Assembly: GCA_964247055.1 (NCBI GenBank) | Contig: OZ176053.1 | Span: forward strand, 10,788,001-10,852,000 | From: Paragordius varius | Taxonomy: Eukaryota > Nematomorpha | Direction of reading: 5' to 3' | Length of the DNA stretch: 64,000 bases | Part shown: piece after piece, positions 1 to 12,800 of the stretch | Layout: the number at the start of each line of letters is the position of its first letter | Numbering within the stretch: position 1 is the stretch's first letter | Translations under genes and position numbers: made by a program | The notes under the pieces: model-generated | Database searches by the model: none | Seen by the model: only the letters and a program-made list of their open reading frames with translations | What the model was told of the DNA's origin: nothing

Positions 1-803
1 ATGGCAAAAATTTGCACATTTACATTAATGAACCGAAACAACTTTTTCACTAAATTTTATTTAGATATTTTGGATTAGTTATATAATGTTTATAGGATAG
101 TAGCATATATTTGAATTGGGACCGTTACTTTTGGTAGTTTTATATTCAACCTTTATATATTTTGAAGTATTTATATCCAATTTGAATCAAATTGTTACAA
201 TAATTTGAAGAACGAAAGTATTTAAAATAAATATTAACTTTGTAAACACATTTTAAAATTTACCTATTTTAAAATTATTTATAAAATTTTCTTGGAACAT
301 TAAATAGCCTATAGTCGCTAATATAATATCAGTAAAAAGATTGAAGGATATTATCACACAACAGTAAATTATATGAGTAAAATTTTTCATCATAAAAATC
401 ATTAACTATTCACAATTTTACGTATCTATCCTTTAAAGATTTTTTATATCTGTAATTCTGCCCCCTCACTATTGTAATATATAAAATTAACTATTGCACC
501 TCAGATATATAAAGCAAAATGTATTTTTTATACATTTAATAAATTTTAATATATTAGATACCTTTTGTAATTAATAGTATTGACTATCAAATATATGAGT
601 GCATTTGTTATTTATACAAAGTGACAAGTTTATAATTATTATTTAGATCAGATTAATCAAAAACTAAATGCTATGAATGTATATTATGTGTTCATGATTT
701 GCAGTACAAACATTAAAAAATTCGATGCGATGCTTAGGTATATCACATAACATAATCATAATTGTTATCTTAAAACGCTAGGAATTATTTTTTACGCGTA
801 TCG
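1..803. other. AT-rich flank, no gene seen
   Basis: This stretch lies beyond the stop codon of the hyccin-like gene and presumably includes its 3' UTR. Both strands are dense in stops and there is no exon-like run. No poly(A) signal close to the stop is convincing. Confidence 0.5.
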
Positions 804-3800
804 TTATAATTTAGCTTCCTCTGTTTCTGTAGGTAAACTTTGTGAATCCAACTGTTCATTAGGATCAAGATGCTGGGATTTTGGGGCATTGGAATGTGTA
901 TTTATATAAGATCTGTATGTAAATACACATATTATTCAAAATCATTTATATTTTATTAAGCAAATAATACCGTATTTCATGAGTATTAGGTAATGATTCG
1001 TCTATGTTTTGTGAAGAACCGTGTAATGGAAAATTTTTGATCATAGCTGGAGTAGGGATTGGGCTATCAACATCTGTTTTCTCCATATCTTTTATCGAGA
1101 ACTTATGTTTTAACAAATTTCCCAAATCGGTGGATAATTGTTTAAGGGGTGCCATAGTTCCCGTACCGATACTATCTTTTTTGGCCATAAACTTATTTGA
1201 AACCTATGGAGAAAATTAATTTATTCCATTTTTATAATTGTATGAGTAAATGAGTAGGCTATTTAACTTCATTAATTACAAGTAACCAGATATAGCATAA
1301 ATATATGATAGAATTAAAACATCTTAATAATGTGACATATTATTAATTCAAAATAATATTTTGGATTTACTCATTCAAAAATTTAAGTACAAAGCTTACT
1401 GAAAAAATACACTAACTTCTGTTGGCAAAAAACCTGGTATTGTATCATCGTATTAAAACATTCATAACTTAAAATATTAATTTGTTTACGGATTGGAAAA
1501 ATATTCAATACTAAAATTAAATAAGGTTTTTGGGGGTTAAATAAGAGATTTAAATCATTCATGGAAATCGCCATAAAACAAACGCAAATATATAATGCGC
1601 ATAACAATAATTACTTGTTCTGATTGTGATGTATTGGAAGTGGCACGAGATCTGATATCTGCAGAAATGGTAGCCGCAGTTTTCATTTCTAAAAATTAAC
1701 CATTTTATATTTTAAATTTTTTGAACTAAATTCCTAAAAATTATTATTAATGAAAACATCAAAATTTATTGTTAGCCATTTGTGCAAAAAAATACTTTGC
1801 AATTTTTGTAACTGATTAAACTTGTCGCTAATGAATGTATCATCCTCATCGTCTAAACCATCTTTTGAATGGGTTTCTAAAGCATTAAAAAGTGTTCACT
1901 GATTAATGGCAAGCAGTTAAACATAATCTAATCTAATTTAATTTAAACAAAATAGTGCCCAAATAAGTAAAAAGAAACTCAAACCATTCAACTTTTCATC
2001 AATTGCATTTGTCAAGTTAGAAGCACTGGCAGTTGTATGATAAGATATGCCTGAAGGTCGGTCACTTAACTCCACATTTTTGTTTGGAAACGAAATTTGA
2101 TTATCCTTTTGTAATGCTTGTTCGATTGGGGTTGTATCAGAGACTGGGTTTTCTGTTAATTTTATTTTTGGTTATTTAACTATTCTAATCAAAATATTTT
2201 TTACAAGACACAAAAAGGTAAAACCTGTAAGCGATGTTTTTTTAATTTTTGCCAGAAGAGTTGGATAGTCATCAGTTTTGTGATCATCAATAATTTGACT
2301 TTTACCATCTTGATCAGATTCAAGTTCCTGGGAACTATCAGAAAATGATGAATGGTATGATTCTATATCGGCATTTTGTTCATTTATATTATTTACTGGC
2401 AGCACAGGATGTAATTGTTTAGCTTTTTCCATGTTTTGGTTTAAACCTGGTGAAACCAATGCATGAGAATGACGTTTAGCTTTAGATCCACTGTATATAT
2501 CTGATATATTTAAAATATTATTGGGTTAAAAAACATTTCGATATCAATAATAAGTATTGATAAACTTATGAAACTTTGACTTAACAAAATTTTGGACCAT
2601 GCGAAGGGAAAACATCCCTTATGCTATCTATAACAATATAAAATTAAACGATTGTTTCTATGAGTTTAATTCAATACATTATATTTTTGGTTGCTTGCTA
2701 TTATCGGAAACATTGTTTATCAATCATCGAAAATTAATAAAAAGAGCAACAAAATATTTATATTCTATATTAAATTCGGCATAAAGTCTCCAATATAAAA
2801 ATAGAGTGAAATATAATTATAAAAGTTGATAATTAATAAACTTAGCTTACCATATGCGTCAATAGTAGCATAACACAATAAACTCATTTTTCGCAAAAAG
2901 AGGTAAAAAATAATTTACGTACAATTTGGTCATTCATATATAACATAACATAAATATGAAAAATTGCATGATAATCTAATATTACCTAGTAATTTTGGCT
3001 TTTTCTTTTTAATTTTAAACTTTTTTAATTTATCTTTCTTATCAATAATCGAGTGTTGTTTGTCATCAGTGGTGGAGGCAGTCGTTAACATATCTTCTGG
3101 TTCAGATTCAATAGACAATATATTTTTCTGCTTTTTCTCTGATATGATAATTAAAAAAAATAATTATATATCATATAAATAAGATAAAAATAAATATATT
3201 ACTATCCAACCCATCATCAAGCTTTTCAAATTCTTCCTTTACCTAAAACATTAATAAGATAGCAGCATTATATGGTAAACATATTTTAAATATTAATAAA
3301 TAGTGTCACTATGCAGCTCAGTGGGTGCATGAGGCAATACAGATAATCTGTATGGCCCACAAAGAATTAAAATATCAAATAAATAGAAAAATCCTAATTC
3401 GCAAAAATATTGCCATTAACAAAATAAATCGTAGTAAAATTGATATTTATCAAAGCATTTCTGAATACTTATGAAATTTTGGCAACAAACTAAAAAATGG
3501 ATTAAAAATTGTTTAAATATTATGTTTCTAAATAAATATTTATTAAGGTCCATATATTTTTTGAACGCGGCCCACTGGAGTTTTTGAGTTAAAAATGCAA
3601 CGAAGCCATTTTTGTTGGAATATCCCTGATATAGAATCACGTATGATATTGATGCGTAAACTAATTATTTAATGTTTCATATATCAAATAATTATTTATG
3701 CATTATGCCACTCTAATCCATTAAATAATTATGCCCATTATACCATTATCACTGGTCAGTCCTAAGCAGACGAATGTTAAAAATTACATAAGTCTTATAA

Positions 3801-6800
3801 TACATTTCTTAAGTTAATATAGGAAAAAATAACTCACGTTTGCTAAAGCATTGTCAAAAAATAATTTTATTTTTCGCGTAGCTGCTTTCCGTTCCTCGGG
3901 TGAACCAAACAAATCTGGTTTAACATTGTTGGAAAGGGATGTTTCCGACGGAACTATTTTTGAAGTTTCATGCGAAGTAATTCCACCAGGTGGTTCATTA
4001 TTAAGTTTTACTGTATTTTCTAAGGTAACGTGATCTTTTGATGATGCTTTTTCACTAGTTTTGGATATTTTATACTTTTTCCCGGAGCTAATGAATCAAG
4101 TGTCATAAATTTATTAAATATTATTTGAAAAGAAAACAAGGCTAATGTAGAATATTTAAATAAATATTTAACATAATGGAATTTATTTGTAATATATAGG
4201 ACTGTACAATATATATTAAAAATAAAATATGTTTATTTGGCTATATTCCAGTTTTAAATTTCGACACTTTTTAAAGGGCAAAATATATAGGCGTTTTTTC
4301 ACTTTTCTATCGGTTTAATAAAAGCCAAATTATATCTAATAACTTCATTATTACCAAATTATATTAAAAAAAACTACCTAAATTAGTATGTATTGAAAAA
4401 ACTTTTATCAATAAATAAAACACTTCGATAAGCTAACCTCTCTGTATCTGATTTCGGTAAAGCAAGATGTTCTTTATTTTGTTTTTCGCTCTCATCATCA
4501 TCAGAAATAATGGGCTTGATTGAAGGTTGTTCCATTTGTTTTCCTATCGCTTTATCCAAGTCTGTAATATTAGCCACCTCCTGATTAGCGGAAACTTTAG
4601 GAATTATAGAAAAAAGCAATATTTATAATAATTAGTTTTTAAAAATTATATGTAATTTAATCAATAAAATATCATAAAATACGCTAAATATAAAAATGTT
4701 GATGCAAAGAAGTTATAAAATGTCAATAAAAAATTAATTAAACCATTTTTCGATTCTTCTTTTAGTTCATTCAAATCATGATCAACATGTTTGTTAGAGA
4801 GAGTGTTGACAGCCAATTTTTTACGGAGTAACTTGGATAAATCGTTGACTTTATTTGTCATATCCGATTTGATTGTTTCTTTTTCTATTAACAAACACAA
4901 CCAATGTAGTAAAACAATTTTAAATAAAATTGATTGCAACATCCATTGTATTTGTCGAAAAATTCAAATCCAATTTGAAAAAAATTATATATAGAGTAAT
5001 TATTTTAAGTCATACTTTGTTTATTAGATGGTCCTTGTACTTGATCATCTTCATATTCACTAGATAAATTATGTTGTGATGTTTCTAAACCACTAAGGGC
5101 TGATTTAAATTTTTTCAGTTTTGCATGCTTTTTATCAACTTTAGGACTTTTATTTACATTGTCTTTTGTCTCTGAAATGGATTGTTGTTGTGGATTTGGA
5201 GATAGTGGAGGAAGCGATGGTTTTATGTTAGGCATTTCCAATTTACCCTCATGGAAAATATCTAACCAAGGTTCAAAACCTTCCAAATCAGGATCCTTCT
5301 CTATTTATTATGATGTAATAATAATTAATTTAAAGTAAATCTGTGTTGTTATTACAAATATTTAATTTTTCGCATAGCACTAACACTTGCTTAAAATTAA
5401 TGGTATCTAATGAAAACACATATTCTCTTTCAACGTAACACCCCTTGATAAAAACATTACCAATTTTATTCTGGATTGCAGGCTGTTTTTTGGAAGTTTT
5501 ATCTCGACTAATCTTTTTAATCATGTCAGCGGCACTCCCTGCCCCGTATCGTTTTTTCTTTTCTTTGGGCAAAGGTGATGGTGATAGTGTTCTTAGATCA
5601 TTGTCTAAAACAATATATTGAAGATTGATAATTTTACAATTGTATAATTTATATTTTTAACAATTTTTATCGAATCGTAAAAGTAGCGAATATCCTATAT
5701 ATATATATAACCAATTAGAAGGAAGGATTTTTGCTTTACATTATCATAATTTTAGCTATACGTTCATAATAATGATGAGTCAAATATTTAATATATTTAA
5801 TGCAATAACTTTCATTCGGTTTATTATATACAATAATTTAATAAACTATATTTTAAAATTTTATAGAAAAATTTTATTAAAATATTCATATATATCATTA
5901 TAATATTTCAAAAGGAATAATTAAAAATAACCTTCTCTTTGTAATAAATAATTGCATGCCCAGACTCAAATTTCTTTGGACAAAGAAGAAATCGTTTTAA
6001 TACCAGAAATTGTTACAAACATTATATCCATTCCAAATAAATGTAATATTTAAATAAGAAAATTACCTTTATTCGCAGCAGTATTGGTGGAGGTTGATTG
6101 GAAACCTTCCTTTAATTCCCGCAAAAATTTATCAGTAAAAGCTGAAACTTTTGAAGGTAGTTCGCCAGCCTCGTCTTCATCACTACCAAGGACATGAGCT
6201 GATGAAGACGCGCCATGTTTCAGTTTAAGTTTACTTTTTTTCTTTTTCTTTCTAAAGCGTAACTTTGGTGATTTGGATCCTGAAACGAATAGAAATGTTA
6301 GATTATCTTCATAAGGACCAATTATAAATTCGAAAATGGAAATATGGTAATATCCAACGGCTTTTACGTAAAATACGCTATATATAAAACAGAATCGTTC
6401 TTGGTTCCAATCAGATATTCTGTCCTTAATTCTGGTTAAAAATATAAAACGGTTTCTACCGGTCCCAAACGATGGCGGTTGTTTTTTGGCCATTGTGTTT
6501 TAGTTTAAAATGAAGTTATACAGAATTCTATTATTTTTGTTAATATATAACTAAATTGTATAAATTACAATATTCGTTTGTATCCTTTCCATGGAAAAAG
6601 GTGTAATCAAAATTAAAAATGAATGTTTTTAAAGCCGTTAATGATTCCGGCTTTTTAATAATAAATCAAATTTGAGCAAACAATCTATTATTAACCTTTA
6701 TCGATTTGAGTAGCGTTTTGAAGTTGAGTTTCCTCTATATCACCATCAAAATCGGAATGATAACAAGTGTGTTGGTCATCAGCATCAAAAAGCTCCTGCC

Positions 6801-9800
6801 CGCGTTCAAACTTATCTTTCGTTTCTAAGTCTGAAAATTTAAAATATAAATGTTATGTTAACACGTTACTACAATGATATTTAGGTTATTTTATCAGCAT
6901 TTGCGATTAAAAATAAAGACAAGGCAAGAAAATACCGTCTTTGGAATGTTGCTTTGTTCGCATGTGTTTCTCGGCATCAATAATGTTTTTATTATAGGGG
7001 TGAAACTCTTTCAACAATTTACTTTTAACCTGTTCGAGTTTGCGTTTAATTTTGACATTACTGGTAGTTTTTGCACCGATTTCCGAACTACCTATTGGTC
7101 CTATTGCCGCCATAATATTTTCTTTATTATGCAAGACGGTAGCTGAAGTATGGGTATTTTCAGCCGGTTCATTTTTATTAATATTTTTCGTGTGCTGAGT
7201 TTTAACTTCGGAAGGATGACCAGAGATAGATTGCGATTTAGGATATGATTTCATTACGTGCATAGCAGTTTCATCATCTAAGGAAAATTATATTAAGAAG
7301 ATAAGGCATAAATATGAGAAATTGTTAAAAACTCATAGTAGAGCCGAAATTAAGTATGTATTTTAAGAGTAACAATATTTGTGTCTAGAATTTTTAGGTA
7401 AAAAAATACGATTAAGCTCTTATTCAAATTTGTTTAAGGAAAAAGAATTATAAAATTAGGAGAACATCCTTTAACTTGGCACTTTAATTGATAAAAACAT
7501 TATTTAACATATTTCATACCTTGCCTTTTCAATATTTACTGTACTTGACTGGATGAAAATTGTGATATATAATAAACAAAATTAATTTATTATATTATAA
7601 ATTTTTAAAAGGAAATAAAAGATAAAAACCATAAAACTGATTAATACCTGAATCATAAATATTTTTATGGGAAGACACACGACTAGTAGGATGAGAAGTT
7701 GTTAAATTAGTAGCACCAGTAGCCAGTATATGTTTAGGGATAATTGCAGTTGAGAATGAGCTAAAAACATAACAAGAAAATATTTTTATTATGTTTAAAA
7801 TTAATAGATTTACGGAAAAGTGGTAAAAAATTTAAAAAAGATATATTACAAACAAAATAAAAAATTAATTAAACCTTAAATAAAAGCATAGCTTTTAATA
7901 ATATTAAAAAACGATAAATTTAATTTTTATGTAATCTGTTAGTGTATTATAAAAATTAATATTAGTGGTATTTTTGAAGTGCTTTAAGGAATACTATATC
8001 AGTTGTTATGGACGAACAATAATAATTAAGAAGTTATAAGATCCTCCAAAAACTTCTTAAATTTATTTTAAAAAATGTCGCAGTAATATATACAAATTAA
8101 ATCTCGCTATTTTTATAAATAAAATAAAATAAGTGTTAAAATATGTAATATTCAAAATTTAACCGTTTTGCTTCATGATGATGATGAGTGACTGAAGTTG
8201 GCTTCTCTAAAAGGGTACGATCTAATTGAGAAGGCGAGGTAGCGGTATGTGGAAATTCTTGTAACTCAATATCTAACAATATTTTGGATAAATGTATGAT
8301 TCTTGTAATAAAAATATTATAATGCAATAATTTTTCGGATTAATCAATGTTTGCCCAACAAAGTATTATTACTTTTTATAATTTTACATTATAAACGAAA
8401 AATTTACTTTCGAGTGGAACGTTTTTTTCTTTAGTGATTGACTCACCAGATTCTAAACATGATTATAATAATAATATATAAGAAATATATTTTTTTCTCA
8501 TTTAGGAATGCGCAAGTATATTCAGACCACATTTTCTTAACTCCTTAGTTATTAACACAGTATGGTTTCCTCAATTAGGGGAAAACAACATGGCACATTT
8601 ATGCATCATAACCCTTTTTGAAAAGATATTTATAAAATTAAATTAATATTTATTTTTTAACAATTTTATATTCTATAGTTGAAATAATAATAATTAAATT
8701 TATAATTATATTTTGGTCATTATGCGGGTTCCATGCCATTAAACTAGTATGTGGGAGGGTATATTCTGAACTTTAACGAATATAGTTTAAAAACTAAAAT
8801 CTAATTTGAAAAAGAACAATGAAAAATGATAATTAGTTTATGGGCTCTGTTTATTTAGAAAGGATCATTCTGAGGAATGGTCATCCCAATGGGTATATTT
8901 CAAACCAAACTTATCATTTTAATATCTAACGAATCGAAATATACATATGGCACACAAGTATTTATATCAGATCATTGGCTAATTTCCTCTTAATCCCTCA
9001 GAAATATAAAAATATCACCTTTAAACCAAATATTTATAGGACACAAAATATTGTATAAAAGACACTAACTTTCAATAGGTCCCAATCCACCTACACCCAC
9101 ACTTTCTGGCATTGTGTGAGACACGGGGATTGGATTTGATAGGGAAGAAAATGCTTTTGACCAAAACTTGGCAGCTCCCTGTGGTAAAAATGAGGTAAAA
9201 GCGGCCATCGTATCATGACTAAGCCCTCCTCCCCCTCCTCCACTACTGGGATGTGTTTGTTGAACTGCGGAGGCTGTTGGATTGAAACCCATGTTATGGA
9301 AAACGTCTTTAAAGAGCTTTGCTGTGATAGGACTAGCAACCGGGGATAGGGGTCCATGGTGCTGGTGCGTCTACAATTAATGAAAGGAATATGTAAAGAG
9401 TGAAATATATTGGCGTTAATTTTTGTAAAGTTTAAAATAGAATTGAGATGATTAAAAACATGATTATAAGAGCTGGAAGGAGGATAAATCTGTATATTTT
9501 AGGTAGAAATATCCGTAATTATAGAAAGAGTAAGGTTTATAAAAACAGAAAAGCTATACCGATTCCTATAATTTAAGCAGAATCAGGTTCCGATAGGTTT
9601 AAACCAACCTATTTTCGTTCTAATTTTCAAGACCCATCACTACTTTTAATATCAATTGTTTCTCCGGTTTTCTATTTTTATAAACCAAACCCGGGAACGG
9701 TTTCAACATTTCAATGAGCCCTGGTTCTGGGATATTAACATTCTTACACTGAGTCCTTTATTTTGATCAATAAAACGGTGATCAGAAGTTGTGAATATTC

Positions 9801-12800
9801 ATAGCATTCAATGAGCTTAAAGTTAAAGTTTACCATTTATAGAATGCGGTCCCCCAAAAACAAAAACGATACGATTGTTGTGATAATAAAAATGCATAGT
9901 GCTTAAGAAAACAATATCCGTTTTTTAACCTTTTTATCCAGGGAGATTTCATCTTTGGTTGTAGGTGTTGGAGATTCGGCATTTTTATGATGTCCGGCAG
10001 TTACTGGAGGTAATAAGGGTGATATATCCTCTAAAATCATAAAACATAAAATATATTATTTTTATGTGCTTCCATGGTCAAACATCTTATTGTACGATTT
10101 AACAAATTTTACCAAGATTTGTATTGGGTAAATATAATAAATCCTGTTTAAATAAATAAAATTTACACTTTAGATTTGTTAGTTTTTTTACTTTTATAAA
10201 AGATAAGGTAAATATTGCAATTATCCACCAATTTATAGTGTATAAAATCAAAAAATTACCTGGCAATTTTTGCAGTTTAAACGTGGCATTTGTTATGGCA
10301 TTTTTGGAGGCCCGCGTCAATGGTACGCATGAAAGGTATAATGCTAACGGAGAATTAAGGGAAAGTCGTTGAAGTAATTCAGCATTTTCACGTAGAACGG
10401 CTTCAGAAATAAGGTCAGGGGACGTATGATCTACTTGAATACCTCTTGCACTCAGTACCTTGTTAATGTGATATAATAGATAAGAAATATAAGAGCAATA
10501 ATATAAATTTTATTATAGGTAAAATAAAATTTGATTCTTGTCATAATAAAAATTTAAATATATTTGCTATCTAAAAAAACTCATGATTAGTTGCAAAATA
10601 TGAATTAGGAATGAAAATTATTAATAGACTCAATTATATAGTCAAATTTCTAATTAATAAGTTTTTGTGTGGGAAAAATCAAGGTATGAAAAATGTATGA
10701 TTGTCTTTTTTACAAAAATATTTGTTATCGTTGTCTATATTAAAATAAATATATTATAATACCTTGTTTAATTCGCTGGCTGATAAAGGTTTGACTGAGG
10801 TGACATCATCTAAATCAAAGCGAGATGGTAAGGCCGAATGACCACGAAGGATTTGTGATAGTGTAGCAGCTGGTGCAACAATCGAATTTCGTATGCAACT
10901 AACCAACTGTTATAATAATAAGCAAAAAAATGTAAAAAGTTTGATTTACTAGTTTTAATAAAAATATTAAATTGTTATAAAAATTTTGATAAAAACCAAT
11001 CAACTGTTATAAATAATATTAAATGAGAATGTTAAAAATGGTAGCAAGTATCTGAAAAAAAGAGAATATAATTAACAAAATATTATAAAATATGCAATGG
11101 TAAAAAAATCAATTATTTGGAGTAATTTTGATGTAACTATCAAAATATTATCAAAAATTATAAAGGTGTTTTGTTCAACCAAAAAATTTATTCTATTTGT
11201 ATTAATAATCTCATTATAATACATCGATTTAAAAAGAACACAGTTTAAGCTTGAATATATTTTTTTCTGGGGATTCATATAAAAAAAAGTGTCATAAGAA
11301 AAATCAATTATATTCAAAACTCTAATTTTCTAATAATTTTAATGTATATTTTTGGTGATGTATAAAAAGGGTATGATTCATGTAAAATCTACTATTTTTT
11401 TTAAATCAATTCTTGTATTTACATCTTATATTTATTTTTAAAAAACTGGTTAAAACCTTCCCAAATTTTTATACAAAACTCCAACTGGTGTTAAAAGATT
11501 ACGGAGAAAAAACAAAATCGAATTGTTGTATAAGTTTGAATTGTTTTACGCCCATATAATAAATAACGCTAAATATTTTACCAATTGCACTTTGGGTAAT
11601 AAAAAATATATTGATCGATTATTGATGGCTTCTAATGCATCCAATGCCAATTCGGAAGCACCATTATATCTATCAAGCAGAAATAAAAAAATATAATTTA
11701 GTATTCGTAAAATGAGAATTAATCGAATTTATTCAAAACTTTATACATATAAAAAGCAATCTGAAAGATAAAAATCATTATTCATACAAGCCAAAAAACA
11801 CAGTCCGTAAATATTGCACTAAAATGTTTTCGGGAAGACATAACCGATTATCGGGACCTGAGACGTGAGGTAATCCAAGCGAATTTATCAAAGAATATTT
11901 TCGATGTTCAAGATGAACTTCTTTGTTAAAATGATCACTACATTGACTAGATATTATAAGAATATATAAAATACAGGATGCATGTAATTATGTTTTACCT
12001 ATTTTTTGATATAAAGTGAGAAGCATTCGAAAAAAAGTAGTTAATATTACTAGTATAACACATCAGTATTAGAAAAGGCATTTATATGTTTATCTGTATT
12101 CATAAATTCTATGGTAAAAATTAAATTAAATTATCATATTTCATAATGTTTGATCAAAAAAAATAATTTTTTCAAACTGCCACAACAATACCGTTGATAG
12201 GATTGTATATAAAAATGTCAAAATTAAAAAAAATTAAAAAATAATAAAATACCTGGTTATAATTAAACAAGTGAGCTTAAGAGATCTTAACGGTAATTCA
12301 GCCAAAAATTGATTATAAACGTAAAGCAGTGCCGTTAAAAACTTGTATCTAATAAAATATAAAGATTAGTATATGTTTTGAATTTACACAAGTGTTATAC
12401 TATAAATGATTTTAGTAAAAAAATAGGTTGTCGGAAATGTTATATTAAGACAACAATATCAGGGGTCTTTACATAAAGTTTTTTATAATCATACAGTTTA
12501 TAATTAATAAAGTTAAATAATTTTGTGCAAATTATATGGTATGATATTTTGCGCTTCCTTGCAAAAATAAAATAAAAATGGATATATCGGTATAAATAAT
12601 TATATTTTTAAATTTTTAAGGAAATGAAATTCTCATAAATTGTTAAAAGATGAATTCATTAACTTCGATGTTAAAATAATTTTTCTTTACTCAATATATA
12701 ATTAAGTAATAAAAATTATAATACTTTATATCGAAATATTTTCGGTTAAACCTTAAATAAATTAGGGATAGAGAAAAATTGGATTAGAATGTTGAATCAG

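Noticed and set aside
1004-1219. Plus-strand ORF antisense to the hyccin exon at 971-1203
   Set aside because: A shadow of a real minus-strand exon, with no splice or family support.
6283-6493. An ATG-started extension upstream of hyccin exon 18 that would give a separate gene start (MAKKQPPSFGTG...)
   Set aside because: The acceptor TTTCAG at 6280-6281 fits the phase of the preceding exon exactly. The upstream part is hydrophobic and unlike the tail. An alternative first exon cannot be excluded but is not supported.
9541-9740. Scattered GGTTCCG/AACGGTTTC-like motifs here and near 39430, 54626, 54957 and 59155 as one repeat family
   Set aside because: The similarity is short and out of order. 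I could not define ends or alignable units by eye; a self-alignment would be needed.
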